Positions 16,232-25,324 of a DNA stretch of 42,216 bases are shown piece by piece; position 1 is the first letter of the stretch, and every line of letters starts with the position of its first letter. Made by a program: the position numbers and the translations under genes. The DNA comes from Mesorhizobium sp. GTDB taxonomy: Bacteria > Pseudomonadota > Alphaproteobacteria > Rhizobiales > Rhizobiaceae. The notes under the pieces were generated by a model, which was not told where the DNA came from, made no database searches, and saw only the letters and a list, made by a program, of their open reading frames with translations. Location: contig NZ_SUEG01000006.1 in the NCBI RefSeq assembly GCF_005063415.1, forward strand, positions 10,119 through 52,334, in the 5' to 3' direction.

Positions 16232-17308
16232 ATGATGAACGACAAACCAGAGACTGCCGCCCGCTCCGACGCCGGCAGTGCGATCAAGCCTTCCGAAACG
16301 ACGGAAGAGGGCTCGAGTCCGAGTACCACGACCGGCAGCTTCGCCAGCGAGGCATCGCCTGCCGGTCCTTCCCTGTTCGATCGCGTGCTCGGGCTTTTCA
16401 GGCACCGCAACGGCACCAGCCTGCGCGAGGAGATTGCCGGTGCGCTTGCCGAAACGGCGAGCGATGCAGAATCCTTCTCGCCCGGCGAACGCGCCATGCT
16501 CAACAACATCCTGCGCCTGCGCGAAGTGCGCGTCGAGGACGTCATGGTGCCGCGCGCCGACATCGAGGCGGTCGAGATCACCACGAAGCTCGGCGATCTT
16601 CTGGGGCTGTTCGAGCAGTCTGGCCACTCCCGCATGCCGGTTTATTCGGAGACGCTCGACGACCCGCGCGGCATGGTTCATATCCGCGACGTGCTGGCGC
16701 ACATCACCAAGGTCGCCCGCGTCAGAAAGGGCAGGACGACCAGGAAAACCCCGGTCGCGACGGTTCTCGATCTCGCCCAGGTCGATCTGGCGCGCACCAT
16801 CGGCGATCTCAACCTGATCCGACCGGTGCTGTTCGTGCCGCCGTCGATGCTCGCCTCCGACCTGATGGGGCGAATGCAGACGACGCGCACCCAGATGGCG
16901 CTGGTCATCGACGAATATGGCGGCACTGACGGTCTCGTCTCGCTCGAGGATATCGTCGAGATGGTGGTCGGCGACATCGAGGACGAGCATGACGAGGACG
17001 AGCCGATGATTACCCAGGCCGGCGAAGGCGTCTTCATCGTCGACGGCAAGGCCGAGATCGATGACGTCGCCAAGATGATCGGCGAGGATTTCGCCGCCGG
17101 CGAGCACGGCGAATATGTCGACACGATCGGCGGCATGATCTTCAACACGCTTGGCCGGGTGCCGGCGCGCGGCGAAGTGGTGCAGGCCATACCCGGCTTC
17201 GAGTTCCATGTACTCGACGCCGATCCGCGCCGTGTCAAGCGCGTGCGCATCGTCGAGACCCTGAAGGGCGAACGCCGCCGCCGCGCCGTCCGCACCGAGC
17301 AGGCTTAG
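16232..17308 (+). CDS. corC: CorC/HlyC-type CBS-domain protein (hemolysin-like)
   Basis: A 358-aa soluble protein with a central pair of CBS domains (VEDVMVPRADIEAVEITTKL ... HSRMPVYSETLDDPRG; LIRPVLFVPPSMLASDLMGR ... VIDEYGGTDGLVSLEDIVEM) and a C-terminal transporter-associated CorC_HlyC domain (FIVDGKAEIDDVAKMIGEDF). The N-terminal 70 residues are low-complexity and poorly conserved. Start taken at the ATG pair MMNDKPE; either ATG is possible. It lies between ybeY and lnt as in many proteobacteria. Family members are linked to magnesium/cobalt efflux, but the molecular role here is inferred only from the family. Confidence 0.88.
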   Translation: MMNDKPETAARSDAGSAIKPSETTEEGSSPSTTTGSFASEASPAGPSLFDRVLGLFRHRNGTSLREEIAGALAETASDAESFSPGERAMLNNILRLREVRVEDVMVPRADIEAVEITTKLGDLLGLFEQSGHSRMPVYSETLDDPRGMVHIRDVLAHITKVARVRKGRTTRKTPVATVLDLAQVDLARTIGDLNLIRPVLFVPPSMLASDLMGRMQTTRTQMALVIDEYGGTDGLVSLEDIVEMVVGDIEDEHDEDEPMITQAGEGVFIVDGKAEIDDVAKMIGEDFAAGEHGEYVDTIGGMIFNTLGRVPARGEVVQAIPGFEFHVLDADPRRVKRVRIVETLKGERRRRAVRTEQA

Positions 17309-17377
17309 GGTTCATTTGGAACCGGGGCTCCGGCCTGATAAATCTTGCTTCCTGATTCGCACGACTCGGAAGCATAG

Positions 17378-18964
17378 ATGGAGCGCCAGGCCGGCCGGAT
17401 AATTCTGCTTTGGGGCTGGCGGCGCGCGCTGGTGGCGTTTCTTGCCGGGGCGCTGGCGGTTCTTGCCCAGGCGCCTTACGATTTCTTCGCCGTCTGTTTC
17501 GTTTCGTTCCCGCTGCTGGTGTGGCTCCTCGACGGCGCGACCAGCGAAGCCTCGGACGGTTTTCTGCGGCGCTTGCGGCCGGCTTTCGCCACCGGCTGGT
17601 GGTTCGGTTTCGGTTACTTTCTTGCCGGTCTGTGGTGGGTCGGCTCGGCGCTGCTGGTCGAGGCCGACAGCTTTGCCTGGGCCTTGCCGTTCGCGGTGGT
17701 CGGCATCCCCCTCGCGCTGGCCTTCTTTTACGGTTTCGCTGCCGTGGTTGCCCGGCTGTTGTGGAGCAACGACATTGGCCGCATCGCCGCGCTCGCCTTC
17801 GGTTTTGCGCTGGCGGAATGGCTGCGCGGCTTCCTGTTCACCGGCTTTCCGTGGAATGCCGTCGGCTATGCGGCGATGCCGGTGCCTTTGCTGATGCAGA
17901 GCGTATCGGTGACCGGCATGGTCGGCATGAACGCCCTTGCGGTCTTCGTCTTCGCGCTGCCGGCCCTGCTTGCGGCGCGCCAGCATCTTCGCCTCGGCGC
18001 GGCATTGCTTGTCGTTCTCGTCGCAGCCGATGCCGGCTTCGGTTATATCAGGCTCGCCGCCCCCGAAAAGCCGGCGGCCCGCAGCCTCGACGTCCGTATC
18101 GTGCAGCCTGCCGTCGACCTCACGGAAAAATGGGATGCCTCGGTGCGTGACCGCATCTTCGCCACCATGATGGGGCTTTCGGCCAAGGCGCCGGAACCCG
18201 GCCATGACAGGCCGCAATTGATCCTGTGGCCGGAGACCTCCGTGCCGTTTCTGTTCACCGAACGTCCGGATGCCCTGCCTGCCATCGGAGAGATGCTGGG
18301 CGATGGCCAGATGCTGGTTGCCGGCGTCGTTCGCGAGGAAGGCGGCTCGGCGACCGGCAGCCGTTACTACAACTCTGTGGTGGCGATCGACGAAAGGGGC
18401 GAAATCGTCGATGCCGTGGACAAGGTCCACCTGGTACCCTTCGGCGAATACCTGCCTTTCGCCGATCTGCTCGGCCGCTTCGGGCTTGAGCAGCTTGTTG
18501 CCGGCCCGATGACCTTCGCGGCCGGCAATGAGCGGCACCCGATCGCGCTGCCCGGCGGTATCCGGGCGCTGCCGTTTATTTGCTATGAGGTCATCTTTCC
18601 CGATCTCGTCGCGGTTGACGCAACGGCAGCCGAGCTTATTGTGAACGTCACCAATGACGCCTGGTTCGGCGACACGCCGGGGCCGTACCAGCACTTCAGG
18701 CAGGCGCAGATCCGGGCGGTGGAGAATGGGGTGCCCCTGTTGCGCGCGGCTAATAACGGCATTTCGGCCGTTGTCGACCCGCGCGGTCGCATCGTCGACG
18801 CGCTGGCAATCGATGTACGCGGTGCCATCGATGTGCGCGTGCCGATCTCCAACCAAGCCATCGTTTCCTCCGGCCAACGACGCATTAACGGAATGCTGAT
18901 CATGTTTTTGCTTGCCGTTGCGGCATGCATTTTGAACGTAAGGCAAAGGCTACGGGCGAATTGA
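17378..18964 (+). CDS. lnt: Apolipoprotein N-acyltransferase
   Basis: A 528-aa inner-membrane enzyme that adds the third acyl chain to the N-terminal cysteine of lipoproteins. Several N-terminal hydrophobic segments (for example [20 protein letters not shown] and [20 protein letters not shown]) are followed by a periplasmic nitrilase-like domain. Its catalytic triad is visible: Glu286 (LWPETSVPF), Lys349 ([14 protein letters not shown]) and Cys402 ([11 protein letters not shown]). In Sinorhizobium this gene is known as actA, required for acid tolerance, and sits next to the regulator phrR, as here. The two adaptor lipoproteins at the left of this window would be substrates. Confidence 0.95.
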   Translation: MERQAGRIILLWGWRRALVAFLAGALAVLAQAPYDFFAVCFVSFPLLVWLLDGATSEASDGFLRRLRPAFATGWWFGFGYFLAGLWWVGSALLVEADSFAWALPFAVVGIPLALAFFYGFAAVVARLLWSNDIGRIAALAFGFALAEWLRGFLFTGFPWNAVGYAAMPVPLLMQSVSVTGMVGMNALAVFVFALPALLAARQHLRLGAALLVVLVAADAGFGYIRLAAPEKPAARSLDVRIVQPAVDLTEKWDASVRDRIFATMMGLSAKAPEPGHDRPQLILWPETSVPFLFTERPDALPAIGEMLGDGQMLVAGVVREEGGSATGSRYYNSVVAIDERGEIVDAVDKVHLVPFGEYLPFADLLGRFGLEQLVAGPMTFAAGNERHPIALPGGIRALPFICYEVIFPDLVAVDATAAELIVNVTNDAWFGDTPGPYQHFRQAQIRAVENGVPLLRAANNGISAVVDPRGRIVDALAIDVRGAIDVRVPISNQAIVSSGQRRINGMLIMFLLAVAACILNVRQRLRAN

Positions 18965-18990
18965 CAGCCGACACATTAGAAACTCATACT
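18961..18990 (+). promoter_or_regulatory. Candidate promoter of the XRE regulator
   Basis: TTGACA at 18961-18966, overlapping the TGA stop of lnt, is a consensus -35 box. CATACT at 18985-18990 is a 4/6 -10 box with an 18-bp spacer. A start near 18997 would give a leader of about 105 nt before the regulator ATG. The intergenic DNA is locally AT-rich. Confidence 0.5.
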
Positions 18991-19102
18991 GTAAGCGCCT
19001 GAAAAATTATCGAAGTCGATAGGTCGTTCTGTTGGGGCACGGGCCGCCGTCTTCGTTTGGGCAGCAAAATAGAAAAAGCCGGAAAAATTCGGCGAGGAAA
19101 AA

Positions 19103-19522
19103 ATGACAGAAGAAAACAAGAAAAAGCCGAATCCGATCGACATCCACGTCGGAAGCCGCATTCGGCTTCGCCGCAATATGCTGGGAATGAGCCAGGAAAA
19201 ACTGGGCGAAAACCTCGGCATAACGTTCCAGCAGATCCAAAAGTACGAAAAGGGCACCAATCGCGTTGGCGCCAGCCGTCTGCAGGCAATCGCCTCCATA
19301 CTAGGCGTCCCCGTCGCCTTCTTCTTCGAGGATGCGCCCGGTCAGGAGCCCGTGGGCACCCGCGGATTTGCCGAGGATGCGTCGATGACCTCCGCCGTCG
19401 AATTCTGCGGCAGCCCGGAAGGCCTCCAGCTGAACCGCGCCTTCGTCAAGATCGCCGACGTGAAAGTGCGCCGCAAGATCATTGAGCTAGTGAAGTCGCT
19501 CTCCGCCGACGAGGTCGATTGA
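19103..19522 (+). CDS. XRE-family HTH transcriptional regulator (PhrR/PraR-like)
   Basis: A 139-aa cytosolic DNA-binding protein. An XRE/Cro-type helix-turn-helix spans about residues 17-70: HVGSRIRLRRNMLGMSQEKL, then GENLGITFQQIQKYEKGTNR and VGASRLQAIASILGVPVAFF. A short acidic C-terminal region ends in RRKIIELVKSLSADEVD. Its place directly downstream of lnt and before metK matches the rhizobial regulator called phrR in Sinorhizobium (low-pH induced) and praR in Azorhizobium and Rhizobium (quorum sensing and biofilm control). I recognise the family and position but did not compare sequences, so the name is left open. Confidence 0.88.
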   Translation: MTEENKKKPNPIDIHVGSRIRLRRNMLGMSQEKLGENLGITFQQIQKYEKGTNRVGASRLQAIASILGVPVAFFFEDAPGQEPVGTRGFAEDASMTSAVEFCGSPEGLQLNRAFVKIADVKVRRKIIELVKSLSADEVD

Positions 19523-19587
19523 CTGGCCCGTGAAGAGTTCAAAGAGGAAGAGGTCGTCGTAGCTGGGATGTAATTTCTCGCGGCTGT

Positions 19588-19628
19588 GCGCATCGAGGGA
19601 TGTGCATTCCGCAGATGCGCTAAAGCGC
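19588..19628. repeat. Inverted repeat with two mutually exclusive pairings
   Basis: GCGCATC (19588-19594) pairs with GATGCGC (19614-19620). The same GCGC at 19617-19620 can instead pair with GCGC at 19625-19628 around a TAAA loop. The two foldings cannot form together. Function unknown; it may be part of the metK leader or a decayed intergenic repeat. Confidence 0.45.
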
Positions 19629-19811
19629 GGATCGATTTTGCTCGACACGCTTCCTCGAAGCCGTTTTCCTCAGTCTGTTGGTGCAAGGGCTGATGGCAGT
19701 GCGCCCTGCCGCCGTCTCGGGATGCAAAGATAATGACGTCAAAATCCATGCCAGAACGGCTGCACGGCTTGACGAGCGGCGCCCGGCACCGTTAACAACT
19801 GGCGCGCCAAA

Positions 19812-19835
19812 ATCGGCGGCCTGCCGATATTTTTT
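19812..19835 (+). terminator. Hairpin plus T-run immediately upstream of metK
   Basis: ATCGGC (19812-19817) and GCCGAT (19823-19828) form a 6-bp GC-rich stem with a 5-nt loop, followed after one A by six T (19830-19835). This has the form of an intrinsic terminator, yet the metK Shine-Dalgarno (GAGGGG) starts four bases later. It could end an upstream transcript or act as an attenuator in the metK leader. Confidence 0.5.
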
Positions 19836-19850
19836 CAAGAGGGGACACCC

Positions 19851-21140
<1,290 letters not shown>

Positions 21141-21151
21141 CCGCGGCGCCT

Positions 21152-21853
21152 ATGCACACGAAGGACCGGCCAAGCAGTGCGACCGAGGCATTTTTCGGTC
21201 GCCGGCGCGGCAAGACCATTCGACCACAGCAGGCGGCGGCGCTGGAGAGCGGTTTCTCCGCCTACAGGCTCGATCTGACGGTCGAACCGCCGGCCGATCT
21301 GCGCAGCCTTTTCGAAGCAGAAGTTTCCGCTGTCCAGCTCGAAATCGGTTTTGGCGGCGGCGAACATCTTCTGCACCGTGCCACGGCCAGCCAGGCGACC
21401 GGCTTTATCGGCGTCGAGCCCTTCGTCAACGGCATGGCCAAGATGATGATGGCGGTCCGGGAGCGGCCACTTGCCAACCTGCGCGTCTATGACGACGACG
21501 CCACACGCCTGCTGGACTGGCTGCCGCAGGCTTCGCTTGACGGCATTGACCTTCTCTATCCGGATCCGTGGCCGAAGAAGAAGCACTGGAAGCGGCGCTT
21601 CGTCAGCCCGGTCAATCTCGACCGCTTCGCGCGCGTCCTGAAGCACGGCGGAAAGTTCCACTTTGCGTCCGACATCGACAGCTATGTGAACTGGACGCTG
21701 CTGCATTGCCGGGCGCACGGCGCCTTCACATGGCAGGCAAGCGAAGCAGCCGACTGGCACCGGCCGTATGATGGCTGGCCGGGGACGCGCTATGAGGCCA
21801 AGGCTATTCGTGAAGGCCGACGGCCCGCCTATCTCACCTTCGTGCGGAAATAG
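21152..21853 (+). CDS. trmB: tRNA (guanine-N7)-methyltransferase
   Basis: A 233-aa SAM-dependent enzyme that makes m7G46 in tRNA. The SAM site [15 protein letters not shown] and the family motif [18 protein letters not shown] are present, as is the C-terminal [11 protein letters not shown] block and [13 protein letters not shown]. The start is the ATG 11 bp after metK. Pairing with metK places SAM supply and a SAM user in one transcript. Confidence 0.94.
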   Translation: MHTKDRPSSATEAFFGRRRGKTIRPQQAAALESGFSAYRLDLTVEPPADLRSLFEAEVSAVQLEIGFGGGEHLLHRATASQATGFIGVEPFVNGMAKMMMAVRERPLANLRVYDDDATRLLDWLPQASLDGIDLLYPDPWPKKKHWKRRFVSPVNLDRFARVLKHGGKFHFASDIDSYVNWTLLHCRAHGAFTWQASEAADWHRPYDGWPGTRYEAKAIREGRRPAYLTFVRK

Positions 21854-21912
21854 CGGGAAATTAGAGCTGAGCAAAAGGCGAGCGGGCCGAAGGCTCTCGG
21901 CGCTCACCTGGC

Positions 21913-22077
21913 TCAGAAGCGACGGATCTTGTCGAAGGCTGCCGGTTCCATGCCGAGATTGCGCAAATCATGCGCACGCGGCTTGCGACCGTTTTCCACA
22001 GCCCGCGACGCTGCTACGGCGCTGCCGAAAACGCTGAAGACACCGCCTATGGCTGAAAAAAATCCACGGTTGTTCAT
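21913..22077 (-). CDS. Small conserved-looking protein, 54 aa
   Basis: A short minus-strand frame starting MNNRGFFSAIGGVFSVFGSA and ending PAAFDKIRRF. The ATG at 22077 is preceded by AAAGGG at good spacing (GAAAGGGTACGATC). The N-terminal half is an amphipathic or membrane-seeking Gly/Ala/Phe-rich stretch; the C-terminal half is basic (VENGRKPRAHDLRNLGMEP). I recall similar short proteins of this pattern in rhizobial genomes but cannot name a function. It lies convergent to trmB and divergent from rimP. It could be mistaken for non-coding DNA because of its length. Confidence 0.65.
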   Translation of the reverse strand: MNNRGFFSAIGGVFSVFGSAVAASRAVENGRKPRAHDLRNLGMEPAAFDKIRRF

Positions 22078-22359
22078 GATCGTACCCTTTCGAGCGCAGT
22101 AAGTCGCCAATTGTGCAATGCAACATAGATAGTCGTGCGTCGCCGGTGCTCAAAGGGGGATCACTGCATGGGCGCCATGCATTTGGCGCAGCGCTGCGGA
22201 CTCGGCGCCTTGCCGTCATGCAGGACGGGCTTGAAACGAGGACCATGATCGTCTATATCAGCTTCAAATTCTTGGTCGGTATGACGAAGAGTGGGTCCAC
22301 CCGGTCCCGCTCTTTTTTATTACCTGCCGACCAAACAGGAATCGAGCGACAGGGACCGA
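22078..22359. other. Divergent region between the small protein and rimP
   Basis: About 280 bp. It holds the start region of the minus-strand small gene, including a GCAATGCAA-containing element at 22111-22126, and the long leader of rimP with a terminator-like hairpin. No tRNA cloverleaf or further coding frame was found. Confidence 0.55.
22287..22318 (+). terminator. Terminator-like hairpin in the rimP leader
   Basis: AGAGTGGG (22288-22295) pairs with CCCGCTCT (22306-22313), including one G-U pair, around a 10-nt loop; flanking A-T pairs extend it and six T follow (22313-22318). It is a strong intrinsic terminator form placed 42 bp before the rimP ATG, on the operon's own strand. It may terminate a short leader RNA or serve as an attenuator of the rimP-nusA-infB operon. 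Confidence 0.7.
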
Positions 22360-22992
22360 ATGACAGTGACGGCAAGCGAAGGCGACGACCGCATCATCCG
22401 CGAAAGCGGCATCGATGCGCGCATCGCGCTGATCGTTCAGCCGGTCCTGCGCGCCATCGGCTTCCGCTTAGTGCGTGTGCACCTGTCGGGCCAGAACGGG
22501 CTGACGCTGCAGATCATGGCCGAGCGCGAGGACGGCACCATGACGGTCGAGGATTGTGAAGAGGTCAGCCGGGCGGTGTCGCCGGCGCTCGATGTCGATG
22601 ATCCGATCGAGAAGGCTTATCATCTCGAAGTGTCGTCGCCGGGCATCGACCGGCCGCTGGTCCGCAAATCGGACTTTGCAGCCTGGACCGGCCATCTGGT
22701 GAAGATGGATACGTCGGTTCTCGTCGCCGACCGCAAGCGCTTCAAGGGCAAGATCGCCGAAAGCGACGCGGACGGTGTGCTGATCGAGCGCGACAAGGCC
22801 GCTTACGGCGAGGAGCCTACGGTGCGTGTGCCCTACGATGCGATTGCCGAAGCGCGGCTGATTCTGACCGACGACCTTATCCGCGATGCGCTGTCGAAGG
22901 ACAATCGGGCGCGCAAGGAAGCCAGGAAACGCCGCGGCGAACCCGAAGACGCACCAGAGGGTGCGGAAGACGAAACCGAACAGGAAATGTGA
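22360..22992 (+). CDS. rimP: Ribosome maturation factor RimP
   Basis: A 210-aa protein needed for late assembly of the 30S subunit. The conserved blocks [41 protein letters not shown] and [16 protein letters not shown] identify it, followed by the SH3-like C-terminal domain and a charged tail ([20 protein letters not shown]). The ATG at 22360 is chosen; upstream in-frame codons cross the leader hairpin. It opens the rimP-nusA-ylxR-infB-rbfA-truB operon. Confidence 0.95.
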   Translation: MTVTASEGDDRIIRESGIDARIALIVQPVLRAIGFRLVRVHLSGQNGLTLQIMAEREDGTMTVEDCEEVSRAVSPALDVDDPIEKAYHLEVSSPGIDRPLVRKSDFAAWTGHLVKMDTSVLVADRKRFKGKIAESDADGVLIERDKAAYGEEPTVRVPYDAIAEARLILTDDLIRDALSKDNRARKEARKRRGEPEDAPEGAEDETEQEM

Positions 22993-23039
22993 TTGGGCTG
23001 CCGGCCGTAAAGGTCGGCAACAAGCTCGGGAGAAAGAAG

Positions 23040-24635
23040 ATGGTTGTAAGCGCCAACAGGCTTGAACTGCTGCAGATCGCCGATGCGGTCGCGCGTGAAA
23101 AGTCGATCGACAAGTCGATCGTCATCGCCGCCATGGCCGATGCGATCCAGAAGGCCGCGCGCTCGCGCTACGGCCAGGAAACCAACATCCGCGCCGACAT
23201 CAACGCCAACACCGGCGAGATGAAGCTGCAACGGCTGATGGAAGTGGTCGAGAAGGTCGACGATTACGCGACGCAGATTGCCATTTCCTCGGCGCGCGAG
23301 CGCAATCCGGACGCCCAGCTCGGCGATTTCATCGCCGAACAGCTGCCGCCGATGGATTTCGGTCGCATCGCCGCCCAGTCGGCCAAGCAGGTTATCGTGC
23401 AGAAGGTGCGCGAGGCCGAGCGCGACCGGCAATATGACGAATACAAGGACCGTATCGGCGAGATCGTCAACGGCACCGTCAAGCGAGTCGAATACGGCAA
23501 CGTCATCGTCGATCTCGGCCGCGGCGAGGCGATCATCCGCCGCGACGAGCTGATCCCGCGCGAAAACTACAAGTATGGCGATCGCGTCCGCGCCTATGTC
23601 TATGACGTGCGCCGCGAACAGCGCGGCCCGCAGATCTTCCTGTCGCGCACCCATCCGCAGTTCATGGCGAAGCTGTTCACCATGGAAGTGCCGGAAATCT
23701 ACGACGGCATCATCGAGATCAAGTCGGTCGCCCGCGATCCGGGTTCGCGGGCCAAGATCGCTGTCATCTCCCGTGACAGCTCCATCGATCCGGTCGGTGC
23801 CTGCGTCGGTATGCGCGGCAGCCGCGTCCAGGCGGTCGTCGGGGAATTGCAGGGCGAGAAGATCGACATCATTCCGTGGTCGCCTTCGGCCGCGTCCTTC
23901 ATCGTCAATGCGTTGCAGCCGGCAGAAGTCGCCAAGGTCGTGCTCGACGAGGATGCCGAGCGCATCGAGGTCGTCGTTCCCGACGATCAACTGTCGCTGG
24001 CCATCGGCCGCCGTGGCCAAAACGTCCGTCTTGCCTCGCAGCTCACCGGCTGGGACATCGACATCCTGACCGAGCAGGAAGAGAGCGAACGGCGCCAGAA
24101 GGAATTCGTCGAACGGTCGTCGCTGTTCATGGAAGCCCTCGACGTCGACGAGATGGTCGGCCAGGTGCTCGCTTCCGAAGGCTTCACCAGCGTCGAGGAG
24201 GTCGCGTATGTCGACTCCGGCGAAATCGCGTCGATCGACGGCTTCGACGAGGACACGGCTTCGGAAATCCAGACCCGCGCCCGCGAATATCTGGAAAAGA
24301 TCGAAGCCGAGCATGACGAGAAGCGCAAGGCGCTCGGCGTCAAGGACGAATTGCGCGAGATTCCAGGCATCACCACCGCCATGATGGTGACGCTCGGCGA
24401 GGACGGCGTGAAGACGATCGAGGATTTCGCTGGCTATGCAGCCGACGACCTGACCGGTTGGAAGGAACGCAAGGACGGCGAGACGAAGGTATTCCCGGGT
24501 GTGCTCGCCAACCACGGCGTATCGCGCGCCGATGCCGAGCAGATGGTCCTGGCCGCTCGCCTGAAGGCAGGCTGGATCACCGAAGACGAGCTTGCCGCCG
24601 AGGGCGTGCCGGCTGACGAAACCGTCGGTGCGTGA
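23040..24635 (+). CDS. nusA: Transcription termination/antitermination factor NusA
   Basis: A 531-aa RNA polymerase-binding factor. Domain order: N-terminal polymerase-binding domain (MVVSANRLELLQIADAVARE), S1 domain (GEIVNGTVKRVEYGNVIVDL), KH1 (GACVGMRGSRVQAVVGELQG) and KH2 (LAIGRRGQNVRLASQLTGWD). C-terminal acidic helix-hairpin-helix repeats (EGFTSVEEVAYVDSGEIASI; LGEDGVKTIEDFAGYAADDL) follow. The ATG at 23040 is preceded by GGGAGAAAG. NusA commonly affects termination in the leader of its own operon, which is relevant to the hairpin before rimP. Confidence 0.96.
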   Translation: MVVSANRLELLQIADAVAREKSIDKSIVIAAMADAIQKAARSRYGQETNIRADINANTGEMKLQRLMEVVEKVDDYATQIAISSARERNPDAQLGDFIAEQLPPMDFGRIAAQSAKQVIVQKVREAERDRQYDEYKDRIGEIVNGTVKRVEYGNVIVDLGRGEAIIRRDELIPRENYKYGDRVRAYVYDVRREQRGPQIFLSRTHPQFMAKLFTMEVPEIYDGIIEIKSVARDPGSRAKIAVISRDSSIDPVGACVGMRGSRVQAVVGELQGEKIDIIPWSPSAASFIVNALQPAEVAKVVLDEDAERIEVVVPDDQLSLAIGRRGQNVRLASQLTGWDIDILTEQEESERRQKEFVERSSLFMEALDVDEMVGQVLASEGFTSVEEVAYVDSGEIASIDGFDEDTASEIQTRAREYLEKIEAEHDEKRKALGVKDELREIPGITTAMMVTLGEDGVKTIEDFAGYAADDLTGWKERKDGETKVFPGVLANHGVSRADAEQMVLAARLKAGWITEDELAAEGVPADETVGA

Positions 24636-24673
24636 GGTGAAACCGCATCGCACCGAACCCGCCCTTGGACGAG

Positions 24674-25324
24674 ATGAACGATCGCACCTGCATCGTCACC
24701 CGCAGGCAAGCCGAACCGGATGAGCTGATCCGTTTCGTCGTCGGCCCGGATTCGGCCGTCGTTCCGGACATCAAGAGAAACCTGCCCGGCCGCGGTTGCT
24801 GGGTGACGGCCGACCGCCTACATATAGAAAAGGCAGCGGCGAAGAACCTGTTTGCCCGTGCTTTTAAGGCGCAGGTGACCGTGCCAGCCGATCTTGGCGG
24901 CATGGTCGACGCGCTGCTTTCCAGGTCCGCTCTGGGCATGCTTGGCCTGGCCCGCAAGGCGGGCGCCATAGCGCTCGGAGCGACCAAGGTCGAGAGCGCC
25001 GTGCGCGGCGGACTTGCACTTTTCGTGCTCCACGCGACCGAGGCTTCCGACGATGGCGTCCGCAAGATAAGCCAGGCGCGACGGGCAACCGTCCACCTCG
25101 GCGGGCGTGCGATCCGCGCTTACAAACTTTTCTCCGAGGCCGAGTTGAGCTTGGCATTGGGGGGTACAAATGTGATACATGCTGCCGTTCTCGCGGGAGA
25201 CGCGGGCAGGGCGGTCCAGAAGCGCATGGTTGCGCTCGACCGATATCGGGGCGGTTCCCCGGACGATCTGGCAATGCTTGCGGCCGTTGCTGACGAAGAT
25301 GATGCCGCAGAGGATATGGAATGA
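24674..25324 (+). CDS. YlxR (DUF448) plus L7Ae-like RNA-binding protein
   Basis: A 216-aa two-domain protein. The N-terminal YlxR/DUF448 domain is marked by RTCIVTRRQ and [14 protein letters not shown]. The C-terminal half ([20 protein letters not shown] ... [20 protein letters not shown]) resembles the L7Ae/L30e fold of YlxQ. In Firmicutes these are two separate genes, ylxR and ylxQ, in the same nusA-infB position. The start is the ATG at 24674; a TTG three codons upstream is possible. The stop overlaps the infB ATG (ATGA). The exact role in transcription or translation is not established to my knowledge. Confidence 0.88.
   Translation: MNDRTCIVTRRQAEPDELIRFVVGPDSAVVPDIKRNLPGRGCWVTADRLHIEKAAAKNLFARAFKAQVTVPADLGGMVDALLSRSALGMLGLARKAGAIALGATKVESAVRGGLALFVLHATEASDDGVRKISQARRATVHLGGRAIRAYKLFSEAELSLALGGTNVIHAAVLAGDAGRAVQKRMVALDRYRGGSPDDLAMLAAVADEDDAAEDME

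Larger units (their letters stand above)
19523..19850 (+). other. Intergenic leader region before metK
   Basis: A 328-bp gap with no coding frame I can support. It contains a possible -35 box CTTGACG (TTGACG at 19769-19774) with only a weak -10 (TTAACA, 17 bp on). A 7-bp inverted repeat GCGCATC/GATGCGC lies at 19588-19620. Just before the metK ribosome binding site is a hairpin followed by a run of T (listed separately). I looked for SAM-II riboswitch features and did not find them. Confidence 0.6.

Noticed and set aside
17312..18946. A 544-codon minus-strand open frame opposite lnt
   Set aside because: Same reason; lnt has an intact catalytic triad and membrane segments on the plus strand.
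19523..19850. SAM-II or SAM/SAH riboswitch before metK
   Set aside because: I did not find the conserved SAM-II elements; a short GCTAAAG similarity at 19619-19625 alone is not enough. Only a generic structured leader is reported.
22111..22359. Initiator tRNA or other tRNA before rimP, as in enterobacteria
   Set aside because: No cloverleaf, no GTTCAAATC-type T-loop and no CCA end could be traced.
22833..24653. A 606-codon minus-strand open frame opposite nusA
   Set aside because: Mirror of the nusA codon pattern; no recognisable domain.
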